Shown: positions 1 through 6,526, numbered from the stretch's first letter. The stretch is 7,853 bases of DNA from Candidatus Endomicrobiellum dinenymphae (GCA_020328135.1 JAIXNA010000037.1:1-7853); one strand, 5' to 3'. The notes: a model not told the origin generated them from the letters alone. Numbers and translations: made by a program.

Positions 1-144
1 AGATTTACCGAACGCAATAGTTATAACATCTCTTGGAATTCTAAAATATTCTACGGTTTTCCCCAAAATTCTGTAATTTTGGGCAAAACCGTAGAATATT
101 TTAGAATTCCAAGAGATGTTATAACTATTGCGTTCGGTAAATCT
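1..144. repeat. Giant inverted repeat (fold-back palindrome) at the left edge
   Basis: Bases 1-60 are the exact reverse complement of bases 85-144. Between them, 62-70 (CCCAAAATT) pairs with 75-83 (AATTTTGGG) around a 4-base loop (CTGT), with a single C/C mismatch at 61/84. The whole segment is therefore one hairpin with about 69 paired bases per arm. The right arm encodes conserved dCTP deaminase residues, so the left arm is the secondary copy. The outer end coincides with base 1. A snap-back self-priming event at the natural inner 9-bp palindrome, as in amplification or library chimeras, explains the structure well; a genuine genomic inversion or hairpin terminus is less likely. Confidence 0.95.
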
Positions 145-375
145 ACATACGCAAGATGCGGTATTTTTGTAAATATTACTCCTTTTGAACCTGAATGGGA
201 AGGTTTTGTTACGCTTTCAATAGCAAATACTACATCTGTTCCTGTAAAAGTTTACGTCAATGAGGGTATAGCTCAGGTTCTATTTTTAGGCGTAAACGAA
301 GTTTGTGAAGTTTCTTATGCAGACAGAAAAGGAAAATATCAGACGCAAAAAACTATAGCTACGGCAAAAATTTGA
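61..375 (+). CDS. dcd: dCTP deaminase (Dcd), 5'-truncated C-terminal half
   Basis: This is the C-terminal half of a dCTP deaminase/dUTPase-fold protein, which in intact form converts dCTP to dUTP for thymidylate synthesis. Coding similarity starts near base 61 ([19 protein letters not shown]) and includes the GKSTYARCG loop (Ser and Arg active-site residues), the PFEPEWEG turn, the [10 protein letters not shown] strand and the KYQ motif near the end, as in epsilonproteobacterial-type Dcd of about 190 residues. The upstream part is replaced by an inverted copy of the gene's own middle, although the frame stays open to base 1. A TTG at 79 could be picked as a start but lies inside a conserved strand, so it is not the true start. 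Oddities: the catalytic Glu of the usual TLEISNT-type segment is Ser here (TLSIANT, codon 217-219), and the usual KYQGQ Gly is Thr. It may be a decaying gene or a variant without deaminase activity. It ends 34 bases before guaA. Confidence 0.85.
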   Translation, partial: PQNSVILGKTVEYFRIPRDVITIAFGKSTYARCGIFVNITPFEPEWEGFVTLSIANTTSVPVKVYVNEGIAQVLFLGVNEVCEVSYADRKGKYQTQKTIATAKI

Positions 376-398
376 TACAATACGAGGAAATGATAGCG

Positions 399-403
399 AA
401 GGA
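399..403 (+). promoter_or_regulatory. Ribosome binding site of guaA
   Basis: AAGGA lies 6 bases before the ATG at 410 and supports that start. No promoter or terminator is evident in the 34-base dcd-guaA gap, so guaA may be read from upstream. Confidence 0.7.
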
Positions 404-409
404 AACAAA

Positions 410-1939
410 ATGATTCTGATATTAGATTTTGGTTCGCAATATACGCAGTTGATTGCAAGGCGTATAAGGGAAGAAAATGTATATTGTGAGATATATCTCG
501 GTAATAAGCCGATAAAATCTTTTTACGGACTTAAAGATTTAAAAGGTATAATTCTTTCAGGCAGTTATGACAGCGTTTACTCAAAAAGCGCTCCATGGCC
601 GGATTCTAAAATATGGAAACTCGGTATTCCTATTTTAGGGATATGTTACGGCATGCAGCTTATAGCAGAACATCTTGGCGGGAAAGTTGCTCCGTCGAAA
701 AATAGAGAGTTTGGTCTTGCAAATGTCGATGTAGAATGTGGGTGTTATTTGTTTGACGGTCTTAACTCAAAAGAAACTCTTTGGATGAGCCACGGCGACA
801 AGCTCGCGAAAATGCCAAAAAGTTTTAAGATTATCGCAAAATCAGCTAACTCGCCATACGCTGCTATAGAAAATGTAGCAAAGAATATGTACGGCGTTCA
901 GTTTCATCCGGAAGTAAAACATTCTGTTAATGGTAAAAAAATCATTCAAAATTTTATATTTAAAATTTGTGGTTCCAAGCGCGATTGGACCATGAAATCT
1001 TATATTATAGACGAAGTTAAAAGAATTCAAGAACAGGTCGGCGAAGGTAAGGTGCTGTGCGCTCTTTCCGGAGGCGTTGATTCCTCTGTTGCGGCCGTAA
1101 TGCTTCATAAAGCTATAAGCAAGCGGCTTATGTGCGTTTATGTTGATCATGGCTTGCAAAAACTTGGCGAAACTGAGAGAGTGCGTAAAGTATTTGGCAA
1201 GATGTTTGGAAAAAATCTTATTATGATTGATGCAAAAAGAGTATTTTTATCAAAACTTAAAGGCGTAACTGAACCGGAACAGAAAAGAAAAATTATAGGA
1301 CATACTTTTATAGATATTTTTGATAGGGAATCTAAAAAATTAAGAGGTATAGATTTTCTTTTGCAAGGCACAATATATCCAGATATTATAGAAAGTGTTT
1401 CCATAAAAGAGGTTAAATCGCCGATTAAAAGTCATCATAATGTCGGCGGACTTCCTAAGAAAATGAAAATGAAGCTTGTGGAACCGTTGAAATTTTTGTT
1501 TAAAGATGAAGTTAGGTCCTTAGGCAGAGAGTTGAAAATTCCTGCAGAAATTATAGATAGACAGCCTTTTCCGGGTCCTGGTCTTGCAGTAAGAACGCTA
1601 GGACAGATAACAGAGGAAAAATTAAATATTCTAAAAGAAGCTGACGCTATAGTAACTGAAGAAATTAGAAAAGCCGGGCTTTATGAAAAAATATGGCAAT
1701 CTTTTGCTGTAATACTACCCGTTAAAACTGTTGGCGTTATGGGCGATGCCAGAACTTATGAGCATGTAATTGCTATTAGGGCGGTAACCTCGGAAGATGC
1801 AATGACTGCAGATTGGGCAAAACTTCCTTACGAGTTGCTTGAGAAAATGTCTTCTCGTATTATTAATGAAGTTAAAGGCGCTAATAGAGTAGTTTATGAT
1901 ATTTCAAGCAAACCTCCTGCAACTATCGAGTGGGAATAA
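410..1939 (+). CDS. guaA: GMP synthase (glutamine-hydrolysing)
   Basis: GuaA makes GMP from XMP, ATP and glutamine in the cytoplasm, the last step of guanine nucleotide synthesis. The 509-residue protein is complete and close to the usual length (about 510-525). An N-terminal class I glutamine amidotransferase domain (about 1-190) carries the nucleophile Cys79 in GICYG and His166/Glu168 in QFHPE. The ATP-pyrophosphatase domain (about 200-390) carries the P-loop SGGVDSS (220-226) and the KSHHNVGGLP segment. The C-terminal dimerisation and XMP-binding domain has QPFPGPGLAVRTLGQ, GDARTYEHVIAIRAV and ends in PPATIEWE, the canonical GuaA terminus. The ATG at 410 follows a good AAGGA site and gives the typical MILILDFGSQYTQLIARRIRE start. 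The loop usually read as SGGP is SGSYD here (50-54), a mild departure near the amidotransferase oxyanion region. Its stop codon overlaps the pstS start, suggesting co-transcription with the phosphate genes. Confidence 0.97.
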   Translation: MILILDFGSQYTQLIARRIREENVYCEIYLGNKPIKSFYGLKDLKGIILSGSYDSVYSKSAPWPDSKIWKLGIPILGICYGMQLIAEHLGGKVAPSKNREFGLANVDVECGCYLFDGLNSKETLWMSHGDKLAKMPKSFKIIAKSANSPYAAIENVAKNMYGVQFHPEVKHSVNGKKIIQNFIFKICGSKRDWTMKSYIIDEVKRIQEQVGEGKVLCALSGGVDSSVAAVMLHKAISKRLMCVYVDHGLQKLGETERVRKVFGKMFGKNLIMIDAKRVFLSKLKGVTEPEQKRKIIGHTFIDIFDRESKKLRGIDFLLQGTIYPDIIESVSIKEVKSPIKSHHNVGGLPKKMKMKLVEPLKFLFKDEVRSLGRELKIPAEIIDRQPFPGPGLAVRTLGQITEEKLNILKEADAIVTEEIRKAGLYEKIWQSFAVILPVKTVGVMGDARTYEHVIAIRAVTSEDAMTADWAKLPYELLEKMSSRIINEVKGANRVVYDISSKPPATIEWE

Positions 1940-2835
1940 TGAAAAAATTAGCGACATTTTTAATTTTATCAACTGTCCTTTTTTGCAGTTGTACAAAATC
2001 TCAAAATGCTAGCGGTAGGTATGCTGCGTCTATACAAATCAAAGGTTCTGACACCATTGTAAATCTTATACAAGTTTGGGCAGAAAAATTTGTAGAGCAA
2101 TATCCGATGTACAATATAAGCGTTACAGGAGGTGGATCGGGTACAGGATTTGCCTCTTTAATCAACGAAACATGCGATATAGCAATGTCTTCGCGCAGAA
2201 TAGAAGAAAAAGAAAAGTTTTTGGCAAAAAGTAATAATGTAGAGCCTGTTGAGTTTAAAGTTGGGCTTGATGGTTTAGCAGTTCTTGTAAATAAAAATAA
2301 TCCTGTTGGTAAATTAACGTTAGAGCAGTTGCGAGATATTTTTATGGCAAAAATCACAAATTGGAAAGAAGTTGGCGGGGAAGATCGTAAAATAGTAATT
2401 CTTTCAAGAGAGAGTAATTCAGGAACGCATATGTTTTTTAAAGAGCGCGTTTTAAGACAAAACGGCAAGAATGTTGAATATGAGTTTTCTGTTCATTCTC
2501 TGATGATGCCATCTTCACAGTCAATGTGTGATGAAATTTATCAAAATCCAAATGCGTTGGGATATGTTGGTATGGGTTTTTTAAATGACAGAGCAAAAGC
2601 TATTTCTGTGGCTATAGACAAATCAAGCGAATATGTGTATCCTACGTCAGAAAATGTAATGAATGGAACATACCCTATTTCAAGGCCTTTGTATTTATAC
2701 GCAAATGGTAATCCTAATGGGAATGTTGAAATGTTTATTGAGTACACTTTATCCGATGCAGGTCAGGAAGTCGTTGTAGAAACAGACTTTGTGCCAATCA
2801 AAAGACAAAAAGAAAATATAGTCGACTACAAATAG
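1939..2835 (+). CDS. pstS: Phosphate ABC transporter substrate-binding protein PstS (probable lipoprotein)
   Basis: PstS binds inorganic phosphate outside the inner membrane and delivers it to PstC/PstA. The ATG at 1939 gives a 298-residue protein with a Lys-Lys start, a hydrophobic core (4-15) and Cys16/Cys18 in FCSC. This is a slightly atypical lipobox, so lipidation is likely but not certain. A GTG at 1930 would add three residues ahead of the signal and is less convincing. Phosphate-contact segments typical of the family are present: GSDT (36-39), GGGSGTG (64-70), SSRR (84-87) and SRESNSGTH (156-164). The start shares one base with the guaA stop (TAATG), so translation may be coupled. Length is normal for a bacterial PstS, and pstC follows after a short gap. 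Confidence 0.95.
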   Translation: MKKLATFLILSTVLFCSCTKSQNASGRYAASIQIKGSDTIVNLIQVWAEKFVEQYPMYNISVTGGGSGTGFASLINETCDIAMSSRRIEEKEKFLAKSNNVEPVEFKVGLDGLAVLVNKNNPVGKLTLEQLRDIFMAKITNWKEVGGEDRKIVILSRESNSGTHMFFKERVLRQNGKNVEYEFSVHSLMMPSSQSMCDEIYQNPNALGYVGMGFLNDRAKAISVAIDKSSEYVYPTSENVMNGTYPISRPLYLYANGNPNGNVEMFIEYTLSDAGQEVVVETDFVPIKRQKENIVDYK

Positions 2836-2874
2836 TGGAACTTTGTCATTGTGAAGAAATTGGCGAGTGTCGCT

Positions 2875-2880
2875 AAAAGG
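2875..2880 (+). promoter_or_regulatory. Ribosome binding site deciding the pstC start
   Basis: AAAAGG lies 6 bases before the ATG at 2887. The alternative GTG at 2851 has only a weak GGA upstream. This favours 2887 as the pstC start. Confidence 0.55.
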
Positions 2881-2886
2881 ACTAAA

Positions 2887-3756
2887 ATGAGAAAGAGTCT
2901 GGACGCTGTAATTGAAACGTTAATTTTTATATGCGGTATGTTGTCTATTGTTTTCGTGGTTTTAATTTTTGGTTTTTTGTTTAAAGAAGGGTTTGCTTTT
3001 TTTAAAGATTTTGGCGTATTAAAATTTATTACCGGACAATTTTGGTATCCTTCTTCAGAGCCTGCCTCGTTTGGAATCCTCCCTCTAATTTTAGGATCTG
3101 TTTTAGTAGCCGTTGGGGCTTGTTTAATAGCTGTTCCGATAGGTATTATGACTGCTCTTTTTATTTCAGAAATTGCGCCAAAAGGCGTGCGCGATGTTTT
3201 AAAATCTTTAGTTGAATTAATGGCTGCAATTCCAAGTATTGTGATAGGTTTTGTTGGAATGGTTACAGTTGTTCCTTTAGTAAAAAATATTTTTAATCTG
3301 TCGACAGGTCTTACAGCTTTTGCGGGCGCAATAATGCTTGCTTTTATGGCTATACCTACGATAGTAACTATATCTGAAGATGCAATTCGCTCAGTTCCTT
3401 GGCAGTATAAAGAAGGCGCTCTTGCTTTAGGCGCTACCAAGTGGCAAACGATAAGAAGAATTGTATTGAAAGCGGCAATGCCCGGAATAATAGCCGCTAT
3501 AATGCTTGGCATAGGTAGGGTTATAGGCGAAACGATGGCAGTAATGATGATAACAGGAAATGCCGCGCATATTCCTCGTTCAATTTTTGATCCTGTTAGA
3601 ACTATGACTGCTACAATAGCTGCGGAAATGGGAGAAACTGTCAGAGGAGGCATGCACTACAGATCGTTATTTGCTATAGGTCTTGTATTGTTCATAATAA
3701 CGTTTATAGTAAATTTTACAGCGGATTTATTTCTCGGAAAAAAGAAGAATAGATGA
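2887..3756 (+). CDS. pstC: Phosphate ABC transporter permease PstC
   Basis: PstC forms half of the inner-membrane phosphate channel with PstA. From the ATG at 2887 it has 289 residues and about six membrane segments (near 10-33, 65-92, 106-135, 142-165, 198-222 and 260-284). The EAA-type coupling loop that docks on the ATPase is at about 176-200 (EGALALGATKWQTIRR, ending AAMPG), followed by GRVIGETMAV, a strong PstC/PstA signature. The open frame extends to a GTG at 2851 (12 more residues, VKKLASVAKRTK). I prefer 2887 because of its ribosome site, but 2851 cannot be excluded. The family is normally 280-320 residues, so either fits. Its stop overlaps the pstA start by four bases (ATGA), indicating translational coupling. 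Confidence 0.93.
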   Translation: MRKSLDAVIETLIFICGMLSIVFVVLIFGFLFKEGFAFFKDFGVLKFITGQFWYPSSEPASFGILPLILGSVLVAVGACLIAVPIGIMTALFISEIAPKGVRDVLKSLVELMAAIPSIVIGFVGMVTVVPLVKNIFNLSTGLTAFAGAIMLAFMAIPTIVTISEDAIRSVPWQYKEGALALGATKWQTIRRIVLKAAMPGIIAAIMLGIGRVIGETMAVMMITGNAAHIPRSIFDPVRTMTATIAAEMGETVRGGMHYRSLFAIGLVLFIITFIVNFTADLFLGKKKNR

Positions 3757-4607
3757 TAAAATTAAGTCCTAAACTATCACAGAAATTTTCATATTTGCTT
3801 CTTTGTATGGCAGCTATTTTAACCATCGTTCCAGTTGTTGTGATAATATTTATAATTATAAAAAACGGAACATCCGCTATCAGTTGGGAATTTTTGACTT
3901 CTATGCCTAAAGATGGCATGCGCGGCGGCGGAATTCTTCCTGCGATAGTAGGAACGCTTTCAATAGTCCTATGCGCCGTTTTAATAACTTTGCCTATAGG
4001 AGTTTGCGCAGCAATTTATTTAAACGAATATGCAAAAGATAATTTACTTACAAGAATAGTTAAACTTGCTATTGTAAATTTGGCCGGCGTACCTTCCGTT
4101 GTTTATGGATTATTTGGGCTTGGTGTTTTTGTTATGTTTTTAAAATTAGGGGTTTCCATTATTGCAGGCGCTTTGACATTGTCTATAATGGAACTGCCGG
4201 TTATTATAACCACAGCGCAAGGCGCTTTGAGTAGTGTGCCTTATTCATTTAGAGAAGCAAGTTTATCGCTTGGCGTAAGTCGCTGGCAGACTATAAGACA
4301 TGTGGTTTTTCCAAATGCTCTTCCGGGTATTTTAACGGGCGCAATCCTTAGCATTGCAAGAATATCTGGTGAAACGGCGCCAATATTGTTTACTGCCGCA
4401 GCATTTTACGTTCCTCATTTACCTCATTCGCCGTTAGATCAAGTTATGGCTTTGCCATATCATTTGTTTATCATTTCAACACAGATTCCAAATATGCCAA
4501 AGAATATTATATACGGAACTGCTCTTGTTCTTTTGATGATGGTTTTAACAATGAGCTGTATTGCAATTGTTGCAAGAATTTATTTTAGGAAACGTAGAAA
4601 ATGGTAA
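3753..4607 (+). CDS. pstA: Phosphate ABC transporter permease PstA
   Basis: PstA is the second membrane subunit of the phosphate importer and pairs with PstC. It has 284 residues and about six membrane segments (near 14-37, 60-92, 104-130, 134-157, 190-215 and 253-277). The conserved MRGGGILPAIVGT stretch follows the first loop. The coupling loop is at 167-192 (REASLSLGVSRWQTIRHVV, ending NALPG), then ARISGETAPILFTAAA, typical of PstA. A basic tail (RKRRKW) ends the protein. The ATG overlaps the pstC stop by four bases, and the 3' end overlaps the pstB1 start by seven (ATGGTAA), so the three genes are one translational block. There is no strong ribosome site of its own, consistent with coupling. 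Confidence 0.95.
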   Translation: MIKLSPKLSQKFSYLLLCMAAILTIVPVVVIIFIIIKNGTSAISWEFLTSMPKDGMRGGGILPAIVGTLSIVLCAVLITLPIGVCAAIYLNEYAKDNLLTRIVKLAIVNLAGVPSVVYGLFGLGVFVMFLKLGVSIIAGALTLSIMELPVIITTAQGALSSVPYSFREASLSLGVSRWQTIRHVVFPNALPGILTGAILSIARISGETAPILFTAAAFYVPHLPHSPLDQVMALPYHLFIISTQIPNMPKNIIYGTALVLLMMVLTMSCIAIVARIYFRKRRKW

Positions 4608-5353
4608 ATAAAATCAAAGTAGAAAATTTAAGTTGTTACTATAATAAAAAATGTGTTTTGGAATCATTGAATATTAATGTTGTCCAAAATGAAATTCTGA
4701 GCGTTATAGGTCCGGCAAGCAGCGGTAAAACAACGTTCTTAAGAACTTTAAATAGAATGAACGATTTAGACATAACATATTCTCGTAAAGGCGATGTTTA
4801 TCTTGATGATAATAATATTTTTGATATGAAGATGGAAAGTTTGAGAAAGCGCGTCGGCATGCTTTTTGCAATGCCTATACCTCTTCCTATGAGCATATAT
4901 GAAAATATTATTTATGCTCCAAAGCGACTTGGTCTTATTACAAGAGAGTCATATCAAGATACTATAGTCGAACAAGCTTTAAAAGACGCTTCTTTGTGGA
5001 ACGAGGTCAAAGACAGACTTAATTCTTCAGCAACTAGGATGTCTGGCGGGCAACAACAAAGGCTTTGTATTGCAAGAATTCTTGCAGTTAATCCTGAAGT
5101 TATTTTATTTGACGAGCCTTGTTCCGGATTAGACCCAGTATCTACTGCAAAAGTTGAAGAATCGATGCTTGAGCTTAAGCAAAAATATACCATAGTGCTT
5201 GTTACAAACAATGTAAAACAAGCATCGCGCGTCAGCGACAGAACGGCATTTTTTCTTATGGGAAAACTTGTGGAAATTGATAAAACCGCTAGGTTATTTG
5301 TGTCGCCGAAAGAGAAGGCAACTGAGGATTATATCACGGGTAGATTCGGTTGA
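4601..5353 (+). CDS. pstB: Phosphate ABC transporter ATPase PstB1, variant Q-loop and H-loop
   Basis: This ABC ATPase belongs to the PstB family, which powers phosphate import through PstC/PstA. It has 250 residues, the normal length, and ends in TEDYITGRFG, the PstB terminal signature. Walker A is GPASSGKT (37-44), the ABC signature is MSGGQ (147-151), Walker B ends at Asp171-Glu172 (VILFDEP), and the D-loop is SGLD. Two catalytic positions are replaced. The Q-loop Gln of the usual VFQKP is Ala90 (LFAMP), and the switch His of the usual VTHNMQQA is Asn203 (VTNNVKQA). These are clear substitutions in an otherwise well-kept protein, so a degenerate ATP site rather than a pseudogene is inferred. 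It overlaps pstA by seven bases. Its partner is probably the paralogue encoded after the 290-base spacer. Confidence 0.93.
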   Translation: MVNKIKVENLSCYYNKKCVLESLNINVVQNEILSVIGPASSGKTTFLRTLNRMNDLDITYSRKGDVYLDDNNIFDMKMESLRKRVGMLFAMPIPLPMSIYENIIYAPKRLGLITRESYQDTIVEQALKDASLWNEVKDRLNSSATRMSGGQQQRLCIARILAVNPEVILFDEPCSGLDPVSTAKVEESMLELKQKYTIVLVTNNVKQASRVSDRTAFFLMGKLVEIDKTARLFVSPKEKATEDYITGRFG

Positions 5354-5498
5354 TAAAATTATAATGGCTTCAATATTTTGGCTGCAGCATTGAAAAACAA
5401 GAGCTTATGTGTCAATCGTTCCGCTATATAAATCCTAGCCCGCTTGCGCTATCGGTTTTCTTCGCTTCGCCACAAATCTTGAAGTCTGAAAGAAACAA

Positions 5499-5519
5499 AT
5501 GCGCGACTTCTTAGCGCAT
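5499..5519. repeat. Hairpin in the pstB1-pstB2 spacer
   Basis: ATGCGC (5499-5504) and GCGCAT (5514-5519) are perfect inverted arms around a 9-base loop. No T-run follows, so it is not a standard terminator. The segment AATGCG...GCATCCAA recurs loosely in the element upstream of phoU (AATGCGACTGAAGCATCCAA), hinting that both derive from one repeat family. Confidence 0.55.
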
Positions 5520-5630
5520 CCAAGCAGCATAGCCTCTATTTTTGAGCCAATGTGTAATTGTCCCAATATAAAGTTAATTGACTGTAGTTATATTTTGCGC
5601 TTAGAAATGCTTATTCTGATGTAGGTTAAA

Positions 5631-5634
5631 AGGA
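5631..5634 (+). promoter_or_regulatory. Ribosome binding site of pstB2
   Basis: AGGA, within AAAAGGAAA, lies 9 bases before the ATG at 5644. pstB2 therefore has its own initiation site, unlike the coupled genes upstream. Confidence 0.55.
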
Positions 5635-5643
5635 AATTCGTTT

Positions 5644-6399
5644 ATGTCAACAATAGGAATAAAAAATTTTAATTTATACTATTCTGAATTTCACGCTCTT
5701 AAAAACATTAATATTACTATTGAAGAGAAAAGAATTACCTCTATGATAGGTCCGTCAGGTTGCGGAAAGTCCACGCTTTTAAGATCCATAAACAGAATAA
5801 ATGATACAATAGAAGGCGTGTGTACGAATGGAGAGATAAATATTTCAAATCAAAATATTTATGCCAATAATGTTGACGTTGATTTTTTAAGAAGAAATGT
5901 TGGTATGGTATTTCAAAGACCAAATCCGTTTCCTATTTCAATTTATGAAAATGTTGCTTTTGGTTTAAAAGTAAATAGAATAGCCTCGGATAGAAATGTT
6001 ATAGCAAAAACCGTGGAAAAAAGTTTGAGAGCCGTTCTGTTGTGGGACGATATTAAAGATAAGCTTCATAAGTCGGCTTTAACCTTGACTTTGGAGCAAC
6101 AGCAAAGACTTTGTATCGCAAGAGTTATTGCTGTTGCGCCGCGTATTATTCTTCTTGACGAGCCTTGTTCTTCTCTTGACCCTGTAGCAACACAGAGAAT
6201 TGAAGAATTGATGATTAAGTTAAAAGATAATTATACGATTGTAATAGTAACGCATAATATGCAGCAAGCGGCGAGAGTTTCGCATGATGCCGCTTTTATG
6301 CTTCTTGGCGAGCTTGTAGAGTTTGATAAGACGGAAAAGATATTTACAAATCCGACTAAGAAAGAGACTGAAGATTATGTAACCGGTCGTTTCGGTTGA
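5644..6399 (+). CDS. pstB: Phosphate ABC transporter ATPase PstB2, variant ABC signature
   Basis: This is a second PstB-family ATPase of 251 residues, clearly paralogous to the protein encoded at 4601-5353 and ending in TEDYVTGRFG. Walker A is the classical GPSGCGKS (36-43), the Q-loop has Gln91 (VFQRPNPFP), Walker B ends at Asp172-Glu173 (LLDEP), the D-loop is SSLD, and the switch His204 is present (VTHNMQQAARVS). The ABC signature is the defect. The usual SLSGGQQQR reads TLTLEQQQR, so LSGGQ becomes LTLEQ (148-152) and both glycines are lost, while the following QQRLCIAR helix is intact. The protein otherwise shows full conservation and no decay. Inference: it supplies the Walker/Q/H half of a functional ATP site whose signature comes from PstB1. 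It sits between a non-coding spacer and a small repeat element, then phoU. Confidence 0.94.
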   Translation: MSTIGIKNFNLYYSEFHALKNINITIEEKRITSMIGPSGCGKSTLLRSINRINDTIEGVCTNGEINISNQNIYANNVDVDFLRRNVGMVFQRPNPFPISIYENVAFGLKVNRIASDRNVIAKTVEKSLRAVLLWDDIKDKLHKSALTLTLEQQQRLCIARVIAVAPRIILLDEPCSSLDPVATQRIEELMIKLKDNYTIVIVTHNMQQAARVSHDAAFMLLGELVEFDKTEKIFTNPTKKETEDYVTGRFG

Positions 6400-6432
6400 T
6401 ATAACAGCGCTTGAGTAGTAGGTTATGTGACA

Positions 6433-6519
6433 GTCATGATTGTTATGCTGAAAAGAGCAATGCGACTGAAGCATCCAAAAGAATAGATTCTTCACTTCGT
6501 TCAGAATGACAACGATGAC
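6433..6519. repeat. Small inverted-repeat (MITE/palindromic-like) element before phoU
   Basis: The 20-base ends 6433-6452 and 6500-6519 are inverted repeats matching at 16 of 20 positions by hand count. Inside are two smaller stems: ATGCT...AGCAT in the left part and ATTCT...AGAAT in the right part (ATTCTTCACTTCGTTCAGAAT). The right part resembles the CTTCGTTCAGAATGAC-type dispersed palindromic repeats that I recall from many bacterial genomes. It has no coding capacity, occupies most of the pstB2-phoU gap, and ends two bases before the phoU ribosome site. Only one clear copy is in the window, so mobility is inferred. Confidence 0.6.
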
Positions 6520-6520
6520 A

Positions 6521-6526
6521 AGGAGG
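6521..6526 (+). promoter_or_regulatory. Ribosome binding site of phoU
   Basis: AGGAGG, a full consensus, lies 7 bases before the ATG at 6534. It is the strongest site in the window and lies directly next to the inverted-repeat element. Confidence 0.8.

Larger units (their letters stand above)
5354..5643. other. Non-coding spacer between the two pstB genes
   Basis: No credible coding sequence is seen in these 290 bases, which interrupt an otherwise overlapping operon. The spacer contains a short weak stem (TTCAAT 5369-5374 with ATTGAA 5389-5394), a GC-richer patch around 5420-5480 including CTTCGCTTCGCC, and a clean hairpin at 5499-5519. The texture differs from the flanking genes and resembles a decayed interspersed repeat. 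A TTGACT at 5578-5583 has no good -10 partner at 17 bases, so no promoter is called. Confidence 0.6.

Noticed and set aside
1..144. A genuine hairpin telomere or transposon end.
   Set aside because: Both arms are pieces of dcd coding sequence and no transposase or telomere-resolution gene is visible; a fold-back artefact is simpler.
390..413. A seven-codon leader frame (MIAKETK) whose stop overlaps the guaA ATG.
   Set aside because: It has no well-spaced ribosome site and no regulatory codon run; the guaA ribosome site lies inside it, so it is probably chance.
2826..3653. A long 275-codon open frame on the minus strand opposite pstC.
   Set aside because: It mirrors a clear membrane permease gene; its Ile/Thr/Pro-rich content is the antisense of hydrophobic codons, with no recognisable domain.
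5369..5394. Possible terminator after pstB1 (TTCAAT/ATTGAA stem).
   Set aside because: The stem is short and AT-rich with a 14-base loop and no following T-run.
5578..5606. Possible promoter for pstB2 (TTGACT with TTAGAA at 17 bases).
   Set aside because: The -10 matches poorly, and the better TATATT at 5589 has wrong spacing; no Pho-box repeats were convincing.
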